NCBI GenBank assembly: GCA_900312665.1
Contig: ONZQ02000018.1
Location: 62,001 to 126,000 of the forward strand
DNA length: 64,000 bases
Reading direction: 5' to 3'
Source of the DNA: Cephalotrichum gorgonifer
Lineage: Eukaryota; Ascomycota; Sordariomycetes; Microascales; Microascaceae
Part shown: positions 45,034 through 57,069 of the stretch, piece by piece
Position numbering within the stretch: the stretch's first letter is position 1
Layout of the letters: each line of letters opens with the position of its first letter
Translations under genes and position numbers: made by a program
The notes under the pieces: model-generated
Told to the model about the DNA's origin: nothing
Database searches by the model: none
What the model saw: the letters and a program-made list of their open reading frames with translations, nothing else

Positions 45034-46634
45034 CTAGTTTAGTCCAGGGAAAGCCTGGGGGAACGCGTTTCCGGGATTGTATTTCTCCTTCAACCTGGTC
45101 AGCCTCCGTACCGTTTCCTCCCCAAAAAAGGCCAAAGAGTCGCAGAACTCAGACGACGTGAAGCTCCAGTAACCCTGGTCCAGAGCCAGGCCCCGCTCGC
45201 GGATCTCGCGGTTGATCGTCGCCGCCCACTCAAAGACCGCCTTCCTCGCATCGAGGGCCTCGCTCTCCGACTTGGACTCTGCGTCCGGCGAGAGCTTTAT
45301 CATGCCGCGGATGCCGAGGACGAGGTGTTTCTTTCGCAGCGCGAACGAGGCATCCGGGTTCGGCACGTTGGCCCGGCCGTGACCGCTGTGGAAGAGGACG
45401 CCGCAGGCTCCACTAGGCGGGTACCTGAGAAGAATATCGGCCAGCTCGGGGGAGAAGTCCGCTACCGCGACAGAGTTAAGGCTAACATTCCCCGGGGTTC
45501 TAAATTGCTCTGCTGTGGCGGCTGCAAACTCCGTTGGGGTAGCTGCCGCAAGGTGAGGTGATTAGCAATGCTAGGCAGCCTAGTACCACCCCGCGCAGAG
45601 GTGATCGGGGCCCAAGACATGTCAAGATACTTACTTTCAGTCACAGTGTCGAGCACAACCGTCGTTCCCAATGCCCTCATTTTCGCCAAGAACTCCGTTC
45701 CCTCCTGCCTGTTCTCGCCGTCAAAGACCCAATGGTACGAGAACATGACGCAGGGCCCAGGGCCCGGATCCGCAACCAGGACCTCGCCCGAGAACGCCGC
45801 AGGAAGGTTCTCCCGAAGCGTTTCGAAGTTGGCGAAGACGGTGGGAGCCTCCGAAAGCGGATACGCCAGAAACCCTGCGAGGGCGCGGGGGCGCGGATAT
45901 ACCTTCGTGCGCAGCTCTACAATGATACCGAAGTTGCCGAGGCCGGCCCCGCGGAGCGCCCATAGGAGCTCGGGGTCGTTATCGGCATCGGTATCGACGA
46001 CTGAGCCGGAGGGGGTGACGAGGCGCGCGCCGAGAATCTGGTCCGATCCCACGCCGTAGTACCCCGTAAAGGACCCGTATCCACCTCCCGCAGCCCACCC
46101 GACGTAGCACACCTCGTCACACCAGCCGACAGGCGTCACGAGTTTATTCTCATCGAGGACCCTCAGTAGCTTCCCACTAATGACCCCAGGGCCGACGGCA
46201 GCGTAGGGGGCGCTGCCACCACTGGCATTTTCGCCTGCGTTGACAATCTTTACCTCGTCAAACGCACGCATATCGATAACGATGCCATCAGCGATTAGAC
46301 AACGTCCGTGGAGATCATGTCCTCCAGATCTCACAGACATGGGAAGGCCATTCTCGGTGCAAAATACAACCGTTGAGATCAGCTCGCTCTCGTCACGGGG
46401 CCGAATAATGGCCCGTGGGATCGTCGTAATCTCGCGGTTGAAGAGTACCCGTACATCTTCAAAGTGGGGGCTTGACTTTGTGTAGATCCTGAGGTCGGGA
46501 TGGGTGCTCAGAAGGGGATCGAGCTCAGGCGTGTCGGAGTGGATATCGCTGGAGGAAACGGCAGGCGAGAATACGGAGTGGATGTTGCTGGCGGGGACGG
46601 CGGCAGCGTCGCTCTTGGCCGGGTTCTGGGACAT
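45034..46634 (-). CDS. BBE-type FAD oxidoreductase, no clear signal peptide
   Basis: A flavin-linked oxidase of the VAO/PCMH (FAD-binding 4 plus BBE) family; the substrate is unknown. Two exons, 46634-45635 and 45542-45034, give 502 residues. The N-terminal ~45 residues are Ala/Ser-rich without a clear hydrophobic core, so it may be cytoplasmic. The FAD domain shows IIRPRDESELI and SVRSGGHDLHGR with probable 8-alpha-linked His106. GVISGKLLRVLDENKLVTPVG, YVGWAAGGGYGSFTGYYG and LLWALRGAGLGNFGII follow. The BBE motif YNPGNAF lies near the C-terminus. Relatives oxidise sugars, alkaloids or polyketide and terpenoid alcohols. A second BBE enzyme lies 2.1 kb upstream on the same strand, but the two differ in N-terminus and FAD motif, so they are not a recent tandem copy. 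Confidence 0.92.
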
Positions 46635-48716
46635 TGTGACTGCGTGAGGTATGTTTCATTGATGGTGTTGTGGCAATGTCGAGGGGGTCATATCATCTCA
46701 AGGGCGCGACTCAGAAGCCTTATATACGGAAAAGTCGCGTGGATAATCCCGCGTAGGCTGAAGTTATTCTGGCTGCATGCAGTGGGGTACGGGACTTCGG
46801 ATGTCGCGACAGACCAGTGTGTTGCTCGCGATAGGCTGAGAGATCTTCTTGAGAAATGAATGTCACGGCAGTATTACTGTGTCGCGTCGGATTTCGGAGT
46901 TCCATAGTAGCACATGGGAATAAGCGGAGATAGCGACGACCGGTCATATGCTCCGGATTATGACGCCATAAATCTTACATCAGAATCGGTCGCTTCAGGT
47001 TCAATATCAAGACTGCGCTCGCATAAGCCGGCGATATGCAACTCCGAACCGCTGTAGCCCTGAATAAGATGATGCATAGACTTTAACGTAAAGTAATAGT
47101 AGCCGAGGAGTTTAGGAAGGCTTGGTTGACATATTTACTCAATGCAGCATCGATGATTCCAAATAAACAGCCTTAGCGCTCACCAATACGAGTACACATG
47201 TACGAGTGGCCACATCCAGTCTTTTCTCGCATTGTACCCTGTAGAAGGAATTCACCCTTGATCCTACAAGGGTAATTCCATGATTCAATCATAGGAGATG
47301 ACCAGCCAGGTATTGTTCTAGCCTTCCTACTCGTAGCATGCGTGATGGTCTCAATATTTAGGGAGGGCAGAGGTCATCAGGATGACGTAGATGGACCCAC
47401 TAGCACGCGACGGGAGAGTTCCGACTTTACCTTGCGCAGTCACCCATTTAGAAGCGCAAAATACTTTCACAGCGTTAGCCTACTTGAGGCGAGGTAGCCT
47501 TGGACTCATCGAGAAGGATAGCAGGATGGTCGTGGCATTTGCTACTCAAACGTCTCAAGGCATGTACACTTACACCTTTATCACGCGCCCTCTGTGACAG
47601 GGAAGTGAACAGAACAATGGAATTATGCGGTCGCTCCAGGGCCAAAACGGGAGATACTCGCTAGCGGCATCTTGATAGACGAGCTTAGTTTGAGCACTGT
47701 CCAGTCCAGGTAGTCCAGGTACCCAGGCCCACCAATTGGCCAATTTTACGATGGCTACTCTCCGATCGAGTGGGCCACTATCATATTGAGAGGGTAGGCG
47801 TCTTGATACCAATATCTTCAGAATCTTGAGCCACCCTGTTCAACCAACCCACTATTCTTAGCGACAGGGTTCTCCTTCTCACCAAGGGCAAGCCCACGAA
47901 GAGATGAAAAACAAAAAGAGATGCCTGTCAGACACCCCCAACACCCACCCCGCCCCTCGCGCCGAAAAGGCAGACCGAGAAACGGGGACGAGATCATCAC
48001 CACTCCCTATACAGCTTTCCCCAAATTAAGGGTACAGGCCGCCACCTTTGCAGGTAGTTCGGGAGCCAAACCAGGAGAACCAGTGAAGGAGTCCTTAATA
48101 TCACTCTAGGGCGCCAGGGGATCGTTTCATCAACCAGGGTGGGATCTGTGGCTTCTTTGGGAAACCAAGAAAGGGTCGATTACTATAGAAATGATTCTCT
48201 GAAGTAAAGTCGACATGAAGAAAAGGAAAAGAAGAAAAGCTCAAAGAGAGGGAGGCGAGGCGGTCTTTTATAGGCATGGGACGGGCAGGTGGGTGGACCC
48301 GGTGTGGATCTGCGCGAAAAGTCTGAGCTGGCTCTGAAGAGACTTTTCGGATCCACATATCCCTACAAGGATCTTGGACGAATTTTCACACGCTAAGGCT
48401 TCCCAAATCTCCGATCCTACTTGTTGTTGGCAGCCCGAAGCACGATATTATCTGTCATGCCTGACTCTTTCGTCAGCCAGCGCTTGGGAGGTAAAACATG
48501 GCCACAGAGGACACTGTTGTATTTAGGAATCTTAGACGGAACATAGTTATGTCCGATCCTATACTACTTTCCCCCCAAGGAGTATTGCCTAAAGATAGAC
48601 CAAGAGGATAAGACTGAAAAGAAACAAATCTGCTCTGCATGGATTCAATGGGTAGATACGCAGTGCTGTTAACATTTGAGAAAACCTCCAATCCTACTAC
48701 TCCCCATCCAGACCCC
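46635..48716. other. Spacer between two BBE genes; no gene recognised
   Basis: A 2.1 kb stretch with the promoter of the 46634 gene. Short frames only, without family signals. Confidence 0.5.
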
Positions 48717-50734
48717 CTACGCTTTCACCCTGCAAAGCCTCCCATTTTGCGACCTCGGATACCCATCCTCAGTTCTCACCTCCCACTTGTCGCTCCCCAC
48801 CGTAGTCGCCGCCCAGAATACCCCCCACGGGTCCCTTTTCTCCTTGATTTCCAACAGTCTGGGATAATTATCCCCGAAAAATGCCCCCTTCCAGTCCGGC
48901 TCACCGGGATCCCCCTCGTTCATGTACGCCCCGGCCCCGGGACTCGCCTCCCTCCACAACTCCATGTACTTCTGGATATTCTCCTCCTCCTGCACCGCCT
49001 GCTCGGCCGTCAACCCAGGCGGTTGCGGTCCGATCAGGATGGAATGCAGCACGCCGTTCCGCCAAGCGGGATTCACAGCTCCAGTCTTACCCGGCCACCC
49101 CGCGACCTCTTTCGTCGGGGCGATGGCCAGGCCGTGGAAGGTGTATCCGCCCACCTCTATAGACTCCCTAATCGCAGCAAACGTCTTCGCAAACAGCTCG
49201 TCGTCATCCCAATTCTTCCTCGGGAGGATCCTGGACCGGTACCGCGTATCTGCTAACGGCGCCGCGGGTGCCTCGGTGTGAGTGGCGTACGGCTGCGCTT
49301 TGAGGTCCTCCGGCACATCGAGGTCGATGCCCACCGCCTTGAGATCCCGGTACAGCGGCTCCAGGATTTCAGCGACATCTTCGGCGGTCCTGTTGGGGAA
49401 AGTCATCCGGACGTTGAAGTTGTAGGTGTCATTCCCCATCGGGGTGAGGTAGCTCCAGTCTACGCCGCCAGCATCTACAACGACGGCGGAGAATCTGAAG
49501 TACGTGCTCATGGCTGTCCAGAACACCTCGGTGTCGTTTGTTCTGTAGGCACTGGCCGATGTGGTCCCCGTGTTGGCTGATACAATGAGACTAGTCACCA
49601 CGAGGTTGATTGGTGGGTATGCCTTCATAACAACGGAGGTAACCACAGCATATGTGCCTATATCACAGTCGTTAACGATTTGACTTCCTCCACGCCAAGC
49701 CAAGGTATAGGGAGAGAAACTTACTTCCGCCGCCGCCCCTCAGCGCATAGAACAAATCGCTATTCGTCTCAGAATTGGCAACCACGGCCCTCCCATCCGC
49801 CGTGACGGCATGGATCTCCAGCGCCTGATCACACCCAAGGCCATAAAACGACGCCAGGTTGCCGTGTCCTCCGCTCGCGAACCAGCCTCCATTGGCGCCG
49901 ACGGTGCGGCCCCCGGCAGCTGGGACGCTGAAGTTGTACTCAGCCATGTAGTTGTACAACTCCCATGCCTCCAGGCCAGCGCCGTACTTCACGGCCATGC
50001 CGGAATACTCCCCCTGCTTGTACTCGGGGATGAACTCGAAGCTCTTGAGATGGTGCGTCCAGATGCTTAGAGACCCGGCGCCGACAGACCTGCCCCCGAA
50101 ATCGTGCCCGGTGTTTCTGTAGGCGGTTAGTATCCATGTCTCCCCGGCTCTCTATCTTCCCATTTCCTCCCTCTGCTTTCAGAATGACACCGGTAGGCTC
50201 TACCTACTTAATAACGAGACGGAGGTTCTTATTCCTGGCAAAGTTGACACCGGCCTGGACATCCGCCACCCTCGTCGCATTAACGACATACACAGGGAAT
50301 CCCCCCCTCGTGCAGTTCCCCTGCGCGTTCAGAGCCGGCTTACAGGTGCTGCCCTGCGTCCACTGCGACAGCACACTAAGCGGATCGTCAATGTAAAAGT
50401 GGCTGTCCCCCGCGTTCAAGAACAGGTCCCGGCACTTGGCGGAGTCATAGTTGTCACCCTGGTAGCAGACCGCCGCGGGGGGGTCGGGGTTCAGGAGGCG
50501 GCCGTGGAGCGTTGCGTTCAAGCGGCGCCACTGACAGTCGCTGGGCCAGTCATCGCTGCCGGGGAAGGCTCTGCACTGGGCCACTTTGGGTGGTTTTGCG
50601 GCGTCTGCGAACTTGATGGCGCCGAAGCCGGAGGTGTCTTCGGCTGTTAACTCGGCTGCCTCCTCAGTCAGAGAGGCCCCTGACACTAAGGTGGCCAGGA
50701 GCGCGGCCGGGTACATGAATCGGAGCGACCACAT
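48717..50734 (-). CDS. Secreted BBE-type FAD oxidase
   Basis: A secreted FAD-linked oxidase (FAD-binding 4 plus BBE). Three exons, 50734-50208, 50116-49725 and 49657-48717, give 619 residues. The N-terminus (residues 1-20) is a hydrophobic signal peptide. The early part has CRAFPGSDDWPSDCQW, the conserved two-Cys start seen in secreted fungal BBE oxidases. The FAD-linking site is VIKNTGHDFGGRS with His180, and VPAAGGRTVGANGGWFASGGHG follows. The usual Cys of bicovalent enzymes is absent there (Arg instead), so a single covalent FAD link is expected. LFYALRGGGGS and STYAVVTSVVMKAYPP follow across intron 2. Several N-x-S/T sites agree with secretion. Substrate class (oligosaccharide or specialised metabolite) cannot be decided. 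Confidence 0.92.
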
Positions 50735-52291
50735 CTTGATAGGCCTGCAGAGAAGTTTCCCTGCCCTGCCCCGCTATGGCTGGAGTCTTGGGAGAGCGGC
50801 GTATATATTATCATCCTAGCTTCCCATGCCGATGACCAACCTACTCCGCATTCGCGTATCGTCGCATGCCGAGACCCGCTCCACGGGCCAGTGTGCCGCC
50901 TCAAAGCGGCCCAAATCTGGGAAATTCCCAATCCTACGGCAATGTTTATCCAATCCCACGGCAATCTATTGTCTCCATTAGTCTCCACCAGTACCACCCC
51001 CAGCAAGATCTCCAGCGCCTATCCACGTCCCATCGTCCTTTTCCCCGTATTGAGCCAGAAAAACACCTCGGATGACGGGCTAGGCCGGGGAAAAACATTG
51101 GCTACCTCGCCACGTCCCGCTATGTAATATTCACCCGTCCTTTCCTAGACGTAGGGAGCGTCTTATCCGGTAATCTGACTTGCAGCTCGCGGACGATCTA
51201 ATAGAATTGCGGCTCGTATTATGCACTTTAGATTCCGGCAGAATGGTTTCGCCGGACGTGGGAATCCTGAAGTTGCTCTGGGGAGGCCAGGAACAATTCG
51301 GAGGAGGGGATTCTCATATTGCGTACGGCCTGAGCCACACGTTGATGTCAAGAGCTCCTGTTCAATTCGGACTCTGGTATTCTGTAGTTATTGTGTTGAT
51401 GAACAAGATATTTTTAGCTCTGGACTGCCCTCCAACCCCGCCCCTAGTATATACAATTAAACGAGGCCAGGAGCAGGTAAGTGACCCGTTTATCCTTCTT
51501 TACCCGCCAGCGCCTGGTTCGGCTAAAGGCTTACGCCGATTAGGACATTCGGTACCTATCTTGATCCACCTATCCGTCGCCAGTAATGCATTAACCCCCT
51601 TGCTCCTCTCCCGGTGCGTCGTCGGCAGCTGCATAGGTAGAGCTGAGTTGTTCGGCATAGGGGCAACGGGCCAACCCGACTCGCTCTTGGAGTACAACGA
51701 GAGGTAGGTGGCCCACACGGCCCCGGGGAGCAGCGAAGGATGGCCCTCCTTCGCGCTCGACGGGTCGTGCATCTACTGCTTGGTGCAAAATAGGGACTGT
51801 AAATGTATATATCGGAATTTCAAGTGACGTGCCCAGCTCACGGGGTATACAACAACGCGAATTGCTTTCCTGTAGCAGTTAAACTGGGTTTTGTTCTACT
51901 AGTAATGGTCCATCTAATATATTGCAGGACGGATAGGTGCAACATTTGTAGAGTCCCGATGGTTGGATTCCAAGCGCGGTCCTATGCAGTTCCACGTGAG
52001 AGATATATATCCACTTGCCCACGATTGTTTCTCGAATGTTAAAACATAACCAGATGTCTACTGGCAATTAAATTGATTCACGCGACATGCAACCAGCCGC
52101 GTAGCTAGGACCGCATCATTCTCTATTAACTTGAATCCACGTTCTCCTTACCGCACCGTGGTGTAGTATCCAACCCCACGTAATGCAGACGTCACAATGC
52201 GAACAGCACTTTCACCTTGAATGTCCCACCATGTCACCTACGGACTAAATACTCCTTCATACATGTTCATCGCCATCCCCTCACCAGAACC
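50735..52291. other. No gene recognised
   Basis: About 1.5 kb of spacer. A plus-strand frame of 175 codons near 51180-51707 has no recognisable domain, and other frames overlap it, so I do not call it. Confidence 0.45.
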
Positions 52292-52908
52292 ATGCGTAAT
52301 CACGGTGGAAGCTGCGTTTGCGGCAACCTGCAGTACACAGTCTTGTTCGGTTCCCTTGACGAGGCCCGGACTTCGCTATGTCACTGCCATAGCTGCCGCC
52401 GTGCATTCGGCACGAACTTCGGCCTCACGACAAAGGTAACAGCGGGACACGAGCCCTCAACCTCTCCCCACTGCCCCGGGAGCTTAAACAAAACTAAAAT
52501 CCGGATCTAGGTTGGTGTCGACAGGTTCAGATACAGCCGGGGAGAGCCAAAGTCTTTCAAGCAGGACAATGGGGTAACGCGGGAGTTCTGTGAGAACTGC
52601 GGTGCGTATATATGTGAATACGGGGTAAGTCGTTTGTTACTCTCCTCCCCTCTTTTCTCGGCCTCCCTCTCAGTTTCTAAGTCTCATTGGAACCCCAGGA
52701 GAAAGCAGCGGACAAGTTCCGGTATGTGATGTGGGGGACGTTCAACAATCCTGAAATGTTCCCCCCAAAAGGCGAGTTCTTCTGTAAATATCGGGCTTGC
52801 TGGATGCCGGAGATCCCAGGTGTGTCAGTCCAGATCCTGCTCTATATCCAAGTCGTGGTGGCTAACCTCTCAACAGGACTGTTTCACAAGTCCGAGATCC
52901 ACGATTAG
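52292..52908 (+). CDS. GFA/CENP-V domain protein
   Basis: A small Zn protein of the GFA (glutathione-dependent formaldehyde-activating, CENP-V) family, often involved in S-glutathione or aldehyde chemistry; the exact reaction is unknown. Four exons, 52292-52435, 52511-52624, 52699-52819 and 52877-52908, give 136 residues, typical for the family. Zn ligands are visible as CVCGNLQY, LCHCHSCRR and FCENCGAYIC. The conserved stretch FRYSRGEPKSFKQDNG precedes the last cysteine pair. I prefer the ATG at 52292 (MRNHGGSCVCG), as GFA proteins begin a few residues before the first CxC; upstream ATGs in frame exist. The fourth exon is only 32 bases but restores a normal end (GLFHKSEIHD). It lies between the secreted BBE oxidase and a serine hydrolase. 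Confidence 0.88.
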
Positions 52909-53523
52909 CATGGTATAATCAAAGTGGTTTACATTTACTTGGCTGTGTTACTTACGCCAAGAACCGCCATCCAAAGTTGAGGTCCAGAGACGCCATCAAT
53001 CGCGAATACCCTCATGGTAGAGATATACTGTGTAAGCAATAGGACCGTCCGCAACCGCGTCTTCTTTGGGACGTAAAGAGGCAAACGCCGAGGTATGGTA
53101 GCTTATTTAAGAAATCCTCTAGAAGTTTACATGTATCGCCCGGGATAGGTTCATCCGTTCCCCGTGGCCGTTTGGAAGGAGCCGGAAACTAATGTGTGTA
53201 GTCGGGACAAGGTCGCCCCGGCCCATCTCTGTTCCCGCGTCTGGGCGTCCAATTTTGGATTCGCTCCGCCATGTCTCGCCAATCATACTCCTCCAACGGC
53301 GAAAGAGTCATTCGGTACTGAGTGCCCAGCAGAGGGCCCACAAAATAAAAAAAACCCGAGGAATGCGAGCGGGTGAGAAGCCGCAACGGACACAACTAAC
53401 TGTGATAGCAAATCCTCAACAACATGGGGTATATTAAGCTTCACATAGTCTAGCTGTAATTCTATAGAGACATCGATCCCCCTGCCATTGCCTCCTATCC
53501 GACTTGCTTCTCTAAATCCTTTG
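52909..53523. other. Promoter region of the serine hydrolase gene
   Basis: About 600 bases with no recognised gene. Confidence 0.5.
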
Positions 53524-55187
53524 ATGTCTTCCTCGACGACGGGGTCCGTGGGTGATGCGGACAAGACGCTCCCGCTTCGTCCCGGTCAACCGGACGATAG
53601 AGAAAATGGCAACCCGTTGAACGCTGAGCTAAAGGAGTATGTCGACTCATTAAGAGACCGCTACCACGTTCCCGGAGTCTCGATCGGCGTCATCAACGGC
53701 GACGAAACCTATCTCTCTGTAAGGTTGCTGCTATTCGGCTGTTTGAGGGCGTAGGGGAACTAACCGAAACCCAGGGATATGGGCACGCCAAACTTGACCC
53801 TAATGTTGACGCGACGGAAGATACCCTCTTCTACATCGGCTCCGTCACAAAGGGCTTCCTAGCTGCCTCGTTGTTCCACACCCTTGAATTCACTGCTACT
53901 AAATCCGATAAGCCTACCACGCTGGACACCAAGATCCGTGACATCATTCCCGATGATTTCGTCACAACAGACGAGTTCATCACTCAGCGTGCAACCCTTA
54001 GAGACGCTCTACACCACCGCCTAGGCTTTCCCCGCCACGACCTGAGCTACGGCGGCCCGAACTTCACCGTCAAGGACGTCGTCAGGTCTCTCCGACATCT
54101 GCAGCCGTCCGCCGAGCTGAGGGAGAAGTTCCAGTATTTCAGCATGGGATACATGACTCTCCAGCACGTCATCGAGACTATTACTGGGAAGTGGTGCGGT
54201 GACGTATACGATGAGGTCGTTTTCAAGCCACTAGGAATGTCCTCGTCCACCGTGGAGCTCAAAAGAGCGCAGGGGTCCCCCCACACACTCGCCACTGGAT
54301 ACGCCAACACGGCCACCGAGACCAACCCGCAGCCATGGTTCGACAGCCGCCTCATCGGTCAGGGAGGCGTCATCTCCAACGCCCGCGACATGGCGAAGTA
54401 CCTCCGCGCGATGATCAACCGAACCGGCCTACCCATCTCCGATGACTCCTTCAACAAGCTCTTCTTGCCCGGGATGATCGGCGGCACCCCGCCGCCAAAG
54501 GACCACTCGCCCCATCTCTACGCCGCCGGCTGGATCGTCTCCAGCTACCACGGCCACCACTTCATCCAGCACGCGGGCGGCGTCCCGGGCTTCGGTGCCA
54601 TGGCGGGCTTCCTCCCCGCGCGCAAGTGGGGCGCGGTCGTCCTGACGAACGGAGACTTCGGCGGGTTCGCCGCCGCCGAGGCGCTTTTCTACCGGCTGAT
54701 GGATGACTTCCTGGACGTTCCCGCGGACGACAGAGTCGACCAGACGCAAAAGTGGGACGCGATTAAGATGATGAAGGCCGCCGCTACCCCTACGGCCTGT
54801 GCGCGGGTCTACCCTAACGTTCCCAGCCCGCCAGTTCCGCATTGCATACCCCTGGAGGAGTACGCTGGAACGTACTCGCACCCGGGCTACGGCGAGCTCA
54901 CTTTTGAAGTCACCAAGCCCGAGAGCGACGTCCCCGTCGCGGCGACTACCACGCAGATCCTCCACGCCGCGAAGAAGCAGAGCGAGTGGAACGTTGTGTT
55001 CGACCTCGAGCACGTCAACGGTGAGGAATTCATCTGCTACATCGACACGCTCGTGAGGTCACCGCTGGTCCAGCTGGCGGTGGAGCCCTGCAAGGCCGAG
55101 TTCGAGGTCGGGCGCGACGGGAAGGTGTCGAGGCTCGGGATCCAGATTGAGAGTGGTTTGGAAAAGATCTGGTTTGTCCGGGGTTGA
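53524..55187 (+). CDS. Beta-lactamase-fold serine hydrolase
   Basis: A 535-residue serine hydrolase of the beta-lactamase (class C/LACTB, transpeptidase-like) family. Two exons, 53524-53718 and 53775-55187, with a 56-base GT-AG intron. The catalytic SxxK is YIGSVTKGF (Ser88, Lys91). The second motif is YFSMGYM (Tyr186, Ser188), in the place of Tyr-x-Asn. The third is HAGGVPGF in place of KTG. These changes are common in fungal esterase or lactone-hydrolase members, so antibiotic resistance is not implied. The C-terminal ~150 residues form a lipocalin-like extra domain (EYAGTYSHPGYGELTFE). There is no signal peptide. Fungal relatives include esterases and polyketide-releasing or transferring enzymes, so an ester or lactone substrate is plausible. 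Confidence 0.88.
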
Positions 55188-55652
55188 GGGAGGAGAGCTT
55201 TGTAGCGTCGCGTGTGAAATCTTGGCGGGGTTGGACACTCCAAATGGTAGGAGCTGTTGTTGCATGCAATGGTCCCAGAGTTGCCTTAGCGAGACGCGAA
55301 ATAACGACGCTATTATCACTGTTTAACCGTTCTACTGCCCATTCTCAGTGAATGTCCTGCTACCACATGCATCGCACCCCTAGGCATTGTTAGCATTACA
55401 GCAAGTATGCGCGGTAGGAAGGGTGGATGATATATGCCAGCATTTGACTCACGTATTTATCCAACGGATGGCCCGTTCGAGGGGCGGGGGGTCTAGGCCA
55501 TCCCTCGATACATGTCCTTGCCACCCACATGGTGGCGGGGTAAAAAAAAAGGTGTCCACGCGGGGCCAAGATCCTACTAGAACATAGGGTCCTGTGCTTC
55601 GCTTAGTTCCAGAGCAAGGGTGGTTCCACCGGTGTCTCCCAAAGGGCTAAGA
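55188..55652. other. Convergent 3' spacer
   Basis: The 3' flanks of two converging genes, including a short poly-A run near 55543-55550. No gene is seen. Confidence 0.55.
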
Positions 55653-56063
55653 TTAAGAAAGGGCGCGTTTATCGGAAGGGGCTCGTTCACCGGAAAGGGC
55701 TTGTTTGCCACGACGGAGGAGCCAGAGGAGGAGGGGGCCACCGAAGTAGATTAGTAGGTAGCAGAGGAAAACGTATGGGGCCGCCTGCCGCTCCCGCTGC
55801 CGGAATCTCTTGTCCTCTTCTTCTTTTTCTTTGTCCGTCTCCAGGTCGGGGCCCTTCGGATGACGCACGTAGTAGACAACAGCGCATATCAGAAAGCCGA
55901 CCACGACAGAGCCGATGGATACTGCCAACGCAGCGTGCGCCCACCACCGAGAGCGTTTAGCCCAGGGGCGAACGTGGTAATAGTAAAGCGGGTGGCCAAT
56001 TGGGAGCTGTTCAAGCTGTCGATCCCGAGAAGAGGGCGGCGTGTCTACCCACGATTTCGACAT
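55653..56063 (-). CDS. Small two-TM membrane protein, unknown
   Basis: A 136-residue hypothetical protein starting at MSKSWVDTPPSSRD. An upstream in-frame ATG at 56228 would add 55 residues without hydrophobic or conserved character. It has a polar N-terminus with PLYYYHVRPWAKRSRWW. Membrane segment one is about residues 42-64 (AALAVSIGSVVVGFLICAVV). A charged loop follows (DLETDKEKEEEDKRFRQRER), probably a short helix. Membrane segment two is YVFLCYLLIYFGGPLLLWLL, and a basic tail follows. I do not recognise the family. The open frame with a clear TM-loop-TM pattern is the only evidence that it is real. Confidence 0.5.
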   Translation of the reverse strand: MSKSWVDTPPSSRDRQLEQLPIGHPLYYYHVRPWAKRSRWWAHAALAVSIGSVVVGFLICAVVYYVRHPKGPDLETDKEKEEEDKRFRQRERQAAPYVFLCYLLIYFGGPLLLWLLRRGKQALSGERAPSDKRALS

Positions 56064-57069
56064 GGTATGCGAACGGTAGTGTTCCAATATATCTGTTAAG
56101 GTGTTCGTTCTCCTACCGCCCGATTGTCTGTCCTCTTTAGAGTCGACCGGATGACGATAGTGCTGACGCTTGAAACGGCACTGTTTCTGTACTGTTTCTG
56201 TCTTACATATCACGGCCTGATGGCGCACAACCAGCTGGGATTGGGTCTTGTGCTGGGAGTTACTATGGAGAAGATGTGAATGTACGCGTGTCGCGGGATT
56301 TTATTCTGGCGGTAAATGCGGCACCCTTAATAATACTACACGTTTCCAGATGTTCCGCTTTAGGATTAGTGTCTTCCGCTGAACGAATGGAATAAAAGTG
56401 CTTCGCCCACCCAACCCTCAACCCAACGCAACGGGGCAGCTGAGTTTTGAGTTTCCATCCAACTGCGACTGTGTGGCGGAACCAAGCAAGGTGCTTCGGG
56501 CCGGACGTGCTGGCATGAGTTTTGAGGTTGCCGAGCCCCGTTGTGGTCAAGCCAAATACCTATTCCAAGGGATGATTTGTCATCCTCAACAATGTATAAG
56601 CATTTGAGTACATACGAGTAATCTCCCTACGCCCTTTGTGTGACCACGGCTCGGATGCTTTTTGTGGCGACTTGCCTGTATTGTGGCCGGAGATGTCCAT
56701 TGCATATTGATGTGGAATCATGAGATAAATTTCTGACAAATTCATCGAGCAAACTGTCGTTTCTACATCTTTGATTGGCTAGCATGACAATTCAAATCCT
56801 TCGATCCACTATGAATGTTGAATGTGGCTTTCTTGCGCCCTTTGTATGTCACTCATGCTGACAGTTGGAGTATGTAGTTGTATGTTTCACTGATACATGC
56901 CTGTACGAGTATATAAACTCGTCTGGATCTGAGGCAAGAAGTTGAGCTCTCATCTCCTGCCATAAACTTGGTGTTCAACTATTCACCCCTAATTATCACC
57001 CTTACAACTGAACTGCGTCTCCCATAGTCCACATCCGCGTCACCCTTGGAAGAAAAAAACATCTAAACA
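56064..57069. promoter_or_regulatory. Upstream region of the dehalogenase-like gene
   Basis: A spacer of about 1 kb with a TATATAAAC-type box near 56912-56920, about 150 bases before the start at 57070. The immediate upstream sequence AAAAAACATCTAAACA is A-rich. No gene is seen. Confidence 0.55.

Noticed and set aside
51180..51707. 175-codon plus-strand frame
   Set aside because: No domain, no splice-consistent partner and overlapping frames on the other strand; not enough to call a gene.
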